Assembly (NCBI RefSeq): GCF_018141185.1
Contig: NZ_CP058560.1
Location: 1,302,001-1,366,000, forward strand
Source of the DNA: Methanobacterium alkalithermotolerans
GTDB taxonomy: Archaea > Methanobacteriota > Methanobacteria > Methanobacteriales > Methanobacteriaceae
Direction: 5' to 3'
DNA: 64,000 nucleotides
In this document: in pieces, positions 19,587 through 27,500 of the stretch
How the letters are laid out: each line of letters begins with the position of its first letter
Position numbering within the stretch: position 1 is the first letter of the stretch
The notes under the pieces: generated by a model
The model's input: the letters and a program-made list of their open reading frames with translations, nothing else
The model's database searches: none
Told to the model about the DNA's origin: nothing
Position numbers and translations under genes: made by a program

Positions 19587-20417
19587 ATGGTAGTAAAAAT
19601 TGGTATAGTTAAATGTGGTAATATCGGTACATCTCCTGTCCTGGACTTATTACTGGATGAGAGAGCAGACCGACCTAATATAGATGTTTGTGTAGTGGGC
19701 TCCGGGGCCAAGATGAACCCGGATGAGATTGAAAAAGCCGTACCATTAATGCTTGAAATGGATAGGGATTTTGTCATATTCATAAGCCCTAACCCTGGTG
19801 CTCCAGGACCTGCTAAAGCAAGAGAATTATTATCTGCTGCAGATGTACCAGCCATCATCATTGGTGATGCTCCTGGACTACGATCCAAAGACGAAATGGA
19901 AGAACAGGGTGTAGGTTACATCATTGTTAAAGCCGACCCTATGATAGGTGCTAGAAGAGAATTCCTGGATCCTACTGAAATGGCTTCCTTCAATGCAGAT
20001 GTAATTAAAGTATTAGCTTTAACCGGTGCTTACCGTGTAGTACAAAATACTATAAACGCTGCAATTGCTGCTGTTGAAGCTGGAAATGAAATCGAATTAC
20101 CTAAAGTGGTAATCTCCCGGGACGTAGCTGTAGAAGCTGCCCAGTTTGCCAGCCCTTATGCTAAAGCTAAAGCCATGGCTGCCTACGAAATCGCTACTAA
20201 AGTAGCGGATATTGATGTAGAAGGATGTTTCATGGTGCGAGATGCTGAAAAATACATACCTATTGTAGCATCTGCTCACGAAATGATTACCGTTGCTGCA
20301 AAATTAGCTGAAGAAGCTCGAGAAATCGAAAAAGCTAATGACACTGTCGTTCGAACCCCACACGGTGGAGACGGACAGACCATGTCCAAAGCAGACTTAA
20401 TGTCTAAACCACAATAA
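19587..20417 (+). CDS. mtd: F420-dependent methylenetetrahydromethanopterin dehydrogenase
   Basis: This enzyme interconverts methenyl- and methylene-H4MPT with coenzyme F420 in CO2 reduction to methane. The sequence is recognisable throughout: KIGIVKCGNIGTSPV at the N-terminus, GSGAKMNP, FISPNPGAPGPAKARE, and the C-terminal RTPHGGDGQTMSKADLM. 276 residues, the usual length. GGTGAT lies 3 nt before ATG 19587. The codon choice is smoother than in neighbours, as expected for a highly expressed methanogenesis gene. It is monocistronic: a strong terminator hairpin follows. Confidence 0.98.
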   Translation: MVVKIGIVKCGNIGTSPVLDLLLDERADRPNIDVCVVGSGAKMNPDEIEKAVPLMLEMDRDFVIFISPNPGAPGPAKARELLSAADVPAIIIGDAPGLRSKDEMEEQGVGYIIVKADPMIGARREFLDPTEMASFNADVIKVLALTGAYRVVQNTINAAIAAVEAGNEIELPKVVISRDVAVEAAQFASPYAKAKAMAAYEIATKVADIDVEGCFMVRDAEKYIPIVASAHEMITVAAKLAEEAREIEKANDTVVRTPHGGDGQTMSKADLMSKPQ

Positions 20418-20427
20418 ATTAAATAAC

Positions 20428-20463
20428 AAGTGGTCCCTTGAGGGACTGCTTACTTTTTGTTTT
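20428..20463 (+). terminator. Hairpin terminator after mtd
   Basis: AAGTGGTCCC (20428-20437) pairs with GGGACTGCTT (20442-20451) around a TTGA loop, with two G-T pairs, followed by a T-run. It lies 11 nt after the mtd stop. Confidence 0.75.
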
Positions 20464-20570
20464 TTAATTTAGAATTAATCCTGATTTTAGTTAGTTTTGA
20501 CTTTAAAAAAATAGCTATTTATTTTAAGACTTTTTTAAATGGAAAACAGTTTTAAATTTACTAAAAAATC

Positions 20571-20604
20571 CCTTAAAAAAATATATATGCAGGAAGCCTG
20601 CATA
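20571..20604 (-). terminator. Terminator of the ferredoxin gene downstream of cdhA
   Basis: TATGCAGG (20586-20593) pairs perfectly with CCTGCATA (20597-20604) around an AAG loop. Read on the minus strand it is followed by a T-run at about 20572-20580. It lies 6 nt after the ferredoxin stop. Confidence 0.7.
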
Positions 20605-20609
20605 GACTT

Positions 20610-21011
20610 TTATTCTTTTTCCATTCCTTCTACTTCATCACAGTTGATGACCAGGGCCTTGTTAGGACAAGCCTCCACACAGGCCGGTATTAAAACATCA
20701 GCATCAAGACAAAGAGTACATTTACGGGCTATTAAATCTTCCACATAAAGACTCTTATGAGGACAGGCATCTATACACTTTTTACAGCCCACACACTTAT
20801 CCTGATCAACGATGGCTATACCATCCTGAAGATAGATGGCACCCACATTACAGGCCTGTTCACAGGGTGCATCTTCACACTGGATACAGATATGAGGTAC
20901 CGAATCCACCTTTTTGATACGGCTCTGACCATGGGTATCAGCACACCTAACAGAACATATATTACATTTGGAACATTTAAGAGGATCTAGAAGATCTATA
21001 TGAGGGTTCAT
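20610..21011 (-). CDS. 4Fe-4S ferredoxin-type electron carrier next to cdhA (CooF-like)
   Basis: This 133-residue protein has four cysteine clusters. The pattern is CSKCNICSVRCA, CIQCEDAPCEQAC, CVGCKKCIDACP and CTLCLDADVLIPAC, typical of the dicluster/CooF-HycB electron-transfer family. It lies 88 nt downstream of cdhA on the same strand. This suggests it carries electrons to or from the CO dehydrogenase. GGAGTTGAT before ATG 21011 serves as ribosome-binding site. A perfect GC-rich hairpin sits between it and cdhA. Confidence 0.88.
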   Translation of the reverse strand: MNPHIDLLDPLKCSKCNICSVRCADTHGQSRIKKVDSVPHICIQCEDAPCEQACNVGAIYLQDGIAIVDQDKCVGCKKCIDACPHKSLYVEDLIARKCTLCLDADVLIPACVEACPNKALVINCDEVEGMEKE

Positions 21012-21066
21012 AATTTATCAACTCCTATTTTTTTTGGAGGCTATATCATTTTTTTTGGGGGTGATA

Positions 21067-21089
21067 GGGCCGGGTGGCACACCCGGCCC
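21067..21089. repeat. GC-rich perfect hairpin between cdhA and ferredoxin genes
   Basis: GGGCCGGGTG (21067-21076) and CACCCGGCCC (21080-21089) form a perfect 10-bp stem with a GCA loop. It is 11 nt past the cdhA stop, without a T-run on the minus strand. It stands out in AT-rich DNA. It may stabilise or process the cdhA mRNA or attenuate the ferredoxin gene. Confidence 0.65.
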
Positions 21090-21099
21090 GGGTAAATTT

Positions 21100-23529
21100 T
21101 TAAAGTATGGATGGTTCCTGAGCCGCCATCCGGGGCTCCCATCCTGCATCTTTTAACTGGTTTAAAATTTCATCTTTGTATTTAAAGGGTATCTCCTTTT
21201 CATCTCTGATGTAATGCACCAGATCCGAAGGCAAGATTCCATAGTACTTCTGGTGAATATCCACGTAATTGGTTAACTTTATTAGCCGCCCCTTAGGGGT
21301 GTCATTGGGCCTTATGCACATTTTGGCAGTCATGACCATACATTCGTTCATACTCTCGGCCGAATAAGCCAGATGCACCGGGGCAGGTTCAGAAACCACC
21401 GTACTGCCATCCCTTTTATCTTTAATGGTTCGGGGTTCTTCCTCATTTCCCAGATACAATCGGCGGTATTTGGATGCCTGAGGACCGATGATGGTGGGTA
21501 TTCCCCAGCGGTTGGCACCGGTGGCAATGGCAAAGGCCTTCTGGGACATGGCCCCCCAGGCAATGACACAAACACCAATCCGGTTGAGGATATAGTCCGA
21601 TATATCCACGAAGTTTTTCTCCAGAGGTACCCGGGCAAAGATATTGGCAATCTTAATGGCACTGCCTATGGCATGGGCATTGGCCACACAGGGCCCCAGA
21701 TTCAAAAGACCACCTTTATCAAAGCGATCACTGTACTTTTCATAGAGGGTTTCCCCGTCTTCGTCCTTATACAGGGCAATATCCATGGCGGCACATCCTG
21801 CTGCCACCACAATATAACCTCTTTTCAAGTACTCTTCGGCAATAAGGGCTACTTCCTTTTCACCCTGACTGTAATTGGAACAACCTGCCAGTGCCAGCAC
21901 TCCAGGTATGTCCCCGAAGACGATGGGTGCTCCCACCCGGCGTATTTCCACATCCTGAATAGGGCCCCTTCCAGAACGTATCAAAAATTTTTCTGCTTCG
22001 ATTTTATCCTGGGCTGCCCAGCGGATAAGATTCACCATAGGCATATCCTGGCTGCACTCTTCGCTGCACTTACCACAACCCACACACTTACCATAGAAAC
22101 TGGCCATTAATTCTTTATCATCTGTTTTAGCATCCTTTATAGCCTGGGTTAATGGTAACATAACAGGACATACTCGATCACATTGGCCACATTCAATACA
22201 TTCTTCTATAAGTGCTTGAGGATCTTCACACTCTTGCCCGGCAAAGTGTTCAGTGAGGGAAAGGGTTTCACCCTCACAGTCAGTGCCACAGGAACTGCAG
22301 ATGTAACAGCGTCCATTGGACTGGGTAAGTTTCAGATCCTCTGGAGATCTGGTTTTCATTTCCTGGGCGGTTTTCCGGCACTCTTTAACCTGATGGGAGA
22401 GTTCTACTGCCACCTGGCCCACCTTTTTAACATCCCTAATCAGCACTCCTGGCAACTCTCCTTTTAATATTTCATTGATAATCACTGCAGGAGCTTCATC
22501 AGTTTTATCTGGAAGTCCCAGGGAGCATTTATCACTGGTGGCGATTATGGGGATGTGGTTTTCGGCACATAACTCGAATATATCTGCCCGGATACACTGT
22601 TCATCCAGCACCACCACATCCGGTGCTCCGGATTTGATGAACATGAGCTGCCGGGATATAGGCCCCACTATTTTGGATCGGGCGGAAGTACGTCCCAGTT
22701 CAATGGCACTGCAGCAGAGTCCACATATCTCCAGGTCCTCTTCCATTTCCATTTTTTCAGCATAATCTATTATCTCCGTACCAGGAGCAATACTGTGGCC
22801 GATGGCCAGTATAACTGGTTTTTCACGGTCAATAACACCCATACCGATTTCTAAAAGGGGAGTGTCTTCCTGTCCCTTATTCAAATCGTAAAGATTAATC
22901 TGGGCGATTTCCGCTATTTCCAGGCTCAAATTATCTATCATACCGGCATGAAGAGCTTTGGATTCAAAATCCAGGTAATCTCCCTCCTGCCCGGTATGGG
23001 CGGAGGCCATGAGGTTGGTTAATTCCTTTTCCACACAGGCCATAATCTGGTCCAGGTCAGAGGCGTTTTGAGGAATTATTCCTGTAAGGGTGGTAATGAT
23101 GGGGGAGGTGATATCAATGGAACTATCGTATTTTAATTCCCTTTCCGGGTCATGTTCCAGTAACCGGTCCACCATGTCCCGGGCATGGGCAGCATGGGTG
23201 GAGGCACCTATACATGATGTGAGGAGCACTAAACGGGACTGCTGTTTTTCCAGGTTTATACCGCAGGCTCCTTTTTTATTTTCAGATAAATCACATTTAC
23301 CATAGGTACACATGCAGCACATATCACATAAGGGTGCATAAAACGGCTTAAAATGAGATAGTAGTTTAAAATCCCATTCTCGTAATTTGGGATAATCTAA
23401 GGATATACTTTTTGCATATGCCTTACTCACTTCTTTTTTTTCTTTTATATAAGAGTCTATATCATCAAAATCCACATTCAACCCTCGAGCTGAAAATGAA
23501 CTGCCATCTTTATAGTTACTTGGGGGCAA
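21100..23529 (-). CDS. cdhA: CO dehydrogenase alpha subunit
   Basis: This is the nickel-iron CO dehydrogenase subunit of the archaeal CODH/ACS complex, oxidising or forming CO. N-terminal cysteines CDMCCMCTYGKC hold the B/D clusters. Two ferredoxin motifs follow mid-protein (CIECGQCDRVCPV, CVGCGKCSEECSQ). C-cluster region residues are seen in GHSIAPGTE, GLCCSAIELGR, LDEQCIRAD, LAGCSNYSQG, AAGCAAMD and NLGPCVANAHA. About 809 residues. GTG 23538 and ATG 23535 lie within the GGTGAT site, so TTG 23529 is the best start. cdhB is divergent rather than downstream. The beta, gamma and delta subunits are not in the window. Confidence 0.95.
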   Translation of the reverse strand: MPPSNYKDGSSFSARGLNVDFDDIDSYIKEKKEVSKAYAKSISLDYPKLREWDFKLLSHFKPFYAPLCDMCCMCTYGKCDLSENKKGACGINLEKQQSRLVLLTSCIGASTHAAHARDMVDRLLEHDPERELKYDSSIDITSPIITTLTGIIPQNASDLDQIMACVEKELTNLMASAHTGQEGDYLDFESKALHAGMIDNLSLEIAEIAQINLYDLNKGQEDTPLLEIGMGVIDREKPVILAIGHSIAPGTEIIDYAEKMEMEEDLEICGLCCSAIELGRTSARSKIVGPISRQLMFIKSGAPDVVVLDEQCIRADIFELCAENHIPIIATSDKCSLGLPDKTDEAPAVIINEILKGELPGVLIRDVKKVGQVAVELSHQVKECRKTAQEMKTRSPEDLKLTQSNGRCYICSSCGTDCEGETLSLTEHFAGQECEDPQALIEECIECGQCDRVCPVMLPLTQAIKDAKTDDKELMASFYGKCVGCGKCSEECSQDMPMVNLIRWAAQDKIEAEKFLIRSGRGPIQDVEIRRVGAPIVFGDIPGVLALAGCSNYSQGEKEVALIAEEYLKRGYIVVAAGCAAMDIALYKDEDGETLYEKYSDRFDKGGLLNLGPCVANAHAIGSAIKIANIFARVPLEKNFVDISDYILNRIGVCVIAWGAMSQKAFAIATGANRWGIPTIIGPQASKYRRLYLGNEEEPRTIKDKRDGSTVVSEPAPVHLAYSAESMNECMVMTAKMCIRPNDTPKGRLIKLTNYVDIHQKYYGILPSDLVHYIRDEKEIPFKYKDEILNQLKDAGWEPRMAAQEPSIL

Positions 23530-23611
23530 AAACATCACCTTTAAATACTATCATTATTAATCATTATATATGTACTGACAACACATTGTATTTAAAGGTA
23601 TGGGTGATATA
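23530..23611. promoter_or_regulatory. Divergent cdhA/cdhB promoter with mirrored 12-bp arms
   Basis: ACCTTTAAATAC (23537-23548) and GTATTTAAAGGT (23588-23599) form a perfect inverted repeat around a 39-nt core containing the TATA-like attatatatg (about 23564-23573). Each arm runs into the ribosome-binding region of its own gene (GGTGAT at 23534-23539 minus, 23603-23608 plus). One shared, near-symmetric TATA could serve both directions with leaders of 10-20 nt. Confidence 0.6.
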
Positions 23612-24124
23612 ATGTCTGCATGGAATCCGGCACTATCATGTGCAAATGAGGCCCAGGTCTGGCCCTCCAAAATGGCGGCCCTGACCATAAAACAAGCCAA
23701 AAGACCCTTATTTATTATGGGATCATTGTTAAATGAAATACCACAGGATATAACTGATAAATCTTTGAAAATAGTTAAAAAAAAGAAAATTCCGGTAATA
23801 GCCACCGGAGGATCCAACCTGGCTCTGGACCGGTCCAATTTTAAACCAGCTAAAACTATGGGCGTAATTGAAATAATAAACCATTTGAAAAATCCCAACT
23901 GGAAGGGACTGGATGGAAAAGGTAACTATGATCTGGTATGCTTTATAGGTGTTCCCTATTATCTGGGGTCTCAGGGACTGTCCACCCTGAAAAATTTCGC
24001 CCCTCATATAAAAACCATGACTCTGTGTCGCTTTATGCACCCTAATGCGGACATGAGTTGCCCAAATGTGGGGTATGAGGATTGGTTGGTCTGGCTGGAT
24101 GAAGTGGCCCGGTATCTGGATTAA
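23612..24124 (+). CDS. cdhB: CO dehydrogenase epsilon subunit
   Basis: This is the small subunit of the archaeal CODH alpha2-epsilon2 component, proposed to help FAD or electron transfer; its exact role is unsettled. The Rossmann-like sequence includes ALTIKQAKRPLFIMGSLL, PVIATGGSNLALD and the closing DMSCPNVGYEDWLVWLDE. About 170 residues. ATG 23612 is preferred over ATG 23600 because GGTGAT lies between them, 3 nt before the former. It is transcribed divergently from cdhA, which differs from the usual cdhAB order. Confidence 0.9.
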   Translation: MSAWNPALSCANEAQVWPSKMAALTIKQAKRPLFIMGSLLNEIPQDITDKSLKIVKKKKIPVIATGGSNLALDRSNFKPAKTMGVIEIINHLKNPNWKGLDGKGNYDLVCFIGVPYYLGSQGLSTLKNFAPHIKTMTLCRFMHPNADMSCPNVGYEDWLVWLDEVARYLD

Positions 24125-24129
24125 GTTTT

Positions 24130-24156
24130 AATCCAGAACTGATAATTTTCTGGATT
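24130..24156 (+). terminator. Hairpin after cdhB
   Basis: AATCCAGAA (24130-24138) pairs perfectly with TTCTGGATT (24148-24156) around a 9-nt loop, 6 nt after the cdhB stop. T-rich sequence lies within the loop and just after it. Confidence 0.55.
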
Positions 24157-24555
24157 TAATTATGCCTGCTGGTAATAATAATGAGTATTACTTTTCATGA
24201 AAAATTTAAAATACTCATGAGGGCTCATTTCACGATTCTGGAGCTTCAAATATCTATTTTTTTTTTAAATTTAACATGGAATAAATTTTTTATATATTTA
24301 AAACTTAATAAGTTGTTTAAAAGTATATAATTCTTTATTAATCTATTTTTATTTTATCGCGGAAATAATACTGGCTTAGTTACTTTTCTGATATTCTGGC
24401 GGATTTTAAATGATTATTATTACGATTTTAGGGCTATATTGCTTTTAAGTATTCATTTTCTGAGGGGATTATTACTAATTCTCTTATTTTAAGCTAAAAC
24501 GTATTATTAAATAAGTAATAATTAGTATTAAATAGGACTTATAACCATTGTTATT
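24157..24555 (+). other. Long non-coding region upstream of the CobN-like gene
   Basis: No convincing gene is seen here. It is very AT-rich, with a T10 tract near 24260. A 9-bp inverted repeat (ATGAGTATT at 24181-24189, AATACTCAT at 24210-24218) has a 20-nt loop. Several TATA-like stretches exist (ttttatatattta near 24290; attaaatagg near 24528). No tRNA and no recognisable riboswitch core were seen. It probably holds the promoter and leader of the next gene. Confidence 0.5.
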
Positions 24556-27500
24556 GTGTTTATAAATTACAAAGGAGGTGAAAAGATAAGAAAACAAGTA
24601 ATTTTACTAGTAATAACATTTGTTTTCGCACTTACTCTCTGTGGAGCAGTATTCGCAGAAGATAATATAACTCCTGAGGTGATGCAATCTGATACTCCAT
24701 TAGGGGATCTTCCTGAAAGTGATGATGTTTTACCTGAAATAAAAATCTCAGGTATTGTTCTGGACTGTGAAACTGGTGAACCCTTTTCAAATGTTACTGT
24801 AAAAGCAGAGGGAAATGGTGAAGTTTTAGCCACTACTACCACTGCTGCTGATGGAAAATATGAATTGATATTCCAGAGCCTTTTAACTGAATTTACAGTT
24901 ACAGCCAGCCATCAGGGACATAAACCTTCCTCCACTATAGTAAGCCCTAATTCCAGTGAATCTGATGATTCAAATATTTATGGAACTGCAGATTTTAAAC
25001 TTGGTAAACCTAAGGCTTTGTTTCTATTTCACACCAGCATAGACCCCATATTTGGTACTGCTGTAGTGGACTGTGACTTCTTAGAAAGTGACATGCGCTT
25101 AATAAGAAACCTTCCAGTAACATTCACAGATTACGATCTTGTTTTTGTTGACTGGCTATCGGGCACATCACCTAATCTTGCCCAAATCCGTACATTAATG
25201 GAGGAAGCAATAAAAAAGGGAATACCTGTTATTGTAACTATAACCTGGACAGAACTTCCAGAGGGAGTTATAGTAGCAAATGGACACACTAATCATCAAT
25301 ATATCCGGAATTACTGGACTAACAGGGCCAGCACAATAAATTCAAGGGAGCTTTTAAAGTATCTTGGAGTAGAATTTCTTGGATTAAATCTTGGAGAATT
25401 AAATCCTCCCGTTTCTGTAATAAAAACTGGAATTTACCATCCAGATACCATGCAATTGTTTAACAGCCTGGAGGATTATATAAACTGGTATGGCTCAATA
25501 GGAGGTCAAAAAACGGTTGGAATTTTATTCCACGAGACTGACTATCTAAAGGGTGACCTTGAAGCTGTAGATGCGTTAATCAGAGCCTTTGAAAATGAAG
25601 GTATAAAAGTGATTCCCTATTTCTATGAACATGAGGGTAAGCCTAACATCGAAAGATTTCTTATGAAGGACGGTAAATCTGCTGTAGATGTAATAGTTCA
25701 CTATAAGATGTTTGGATGGTCTCCGGGGTGCTCAACAGAGGATGTTGTAGTCTCACTTGAGAAACTAAACGTTCCGGTAATCAAAGCTCAGAAATTTTTT
25801 GGAACTTATGGGGAATGGTATAATGGCACAATGGGACTTCAACAATCTGCAATTGCAGCCACCGTCGTGCCATCAGAGAGGGATGGAATGTTTGGTTCCA
25901 TTGTAATATCAACAAGGGAGCAAGACTCAAAATATTTGCTGCTGCCTTTTGAAGTGACTTTCTTCAAGCCAATTGATAGACAGGTTAATTGGGTCGTGGA
26001 ACTCGCTATTTCCTGGATAAATCTAAGATACACACCTAACTCGGAAAAGAAAGTTGCCATACTATATTGGCATAGTCCGGGTAAGGCTGAAGGAGCAGGA
26101 GCAGGACATTTAGATGTCTATGCCAGTTTGATTAATATTTTAGAAGCCTTGAAAAAGGAGGGATATTATGTTGGTGATAGCCCCCTACCTACTGAGACAG
26201 ATCTGGTGAATCTCATAAGAAATCAGGGACTAAGCATTGGCTTGTGGGCCCCCGGAGAATTAGAAAATCTGGTAAAGAACAATCCAGTAATTAAAATTCC
26301 TTTAGATGATTATATGGAGTGGTTCAACGAATTAAACGAGGCAAAAAGAAAAGAAGTCATTGATATGTGGGGAGAACCCCCTGGAAACATCATGGTTTAT
26401 GAAAACATGATAATACTCCCTGTAATCCAGTTTGGGAATATTATCCTTGCTCCTGAGCCTGCCCGTGGATATACACAAGACCATGGGGCACTTTACCATA
26501 GTGGAGACATTCCACCTACACACCAATACCTGGCCTTCTACTTCTGGCTAAAACAGGGCTTTGATGCTGATGCTGCTATAAACCTGGGAAGACATGGAAC
26601 AGTGGCCTGGTTGCCTGGTAAGACCGGACCGGGTTTAGATCGTGAAAACTGCTGGCCAGCTATAGTAAGCCAAGACATACCGGTGATCTACCCCTTCACA
26701 GTGGAAGGTGGTGAAAGTCTGTTACCAATAAGACGGCAGGTAGCATTGATGATCAGTCATCTTATACCACCAGTTACCATTGCTGGTTTATATGGTGATT
26801 TAGCTGTACTGCACATGAAAATGCATGAATATGATTCAACTTATGATGAAAGTGTAAAGGAAGAATACCGGAAGACCTTAATTGAGATAATTCGAGAATT
26901 AAGGCTCCATGAAGATCTGAATATTGACCTGGATGCCATAAATGACTTTGAAGCATTCATGGACGACATCCATGAATATTTACATGAGCTGGAGAATGCT
27001 TTCATTAATAATGGGTTGCACGTATTTGGTATAGCTCCTGAAGGTGACCGGCTTTTGTATCTGGTGCAGTCTTTATTAGGCTATAATTTCCAGGAATATC
27101 TCGATAAAGAATTTATTGGTGACCACCATCTAGTAGATGATCATGAGATGATACAAGAAAAGGTAAAACAACTTCTCCAAATGGTAATATTTGAAAATAA
27201 AACTCCTGAAGAAGCACAATTAGCAGTACTTGGTTCATCTACCTCAAAACTCAGCGAATACCTAAGCCTTGCAATTAAATACTCAGAATACATCAATCAA
27301 TCAAATCAGGAAATAAAAAGTCTTTTAAAAGCTCTTAGTGGGCAATACATAACTTCAGGCCCTAGTGGGGACCCCGTAATCAATCCAGAAGTACTTCCCA
27401 CTGGTAAAAATCTCTATTCCTTTGATCCAAGAATAATGCCTACTCAGGAAGCATGGAATGTAGCGGTGAAACTAGTTGATGATTTAATTGACCGTTATAT

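Noticed and set aside
21373..22110. 245-residue plus-strand frame opposite cdhA
   Set aside because: Antisense shadow of cdhA with no recognisable domain or ribosome-binding site.
24157..24555. Cobalamin riboswitch upstream of the CobN-like gene
   Set aside because: No B12-box-like conserved core could be seen, and such riboswitches are not expected in this group.
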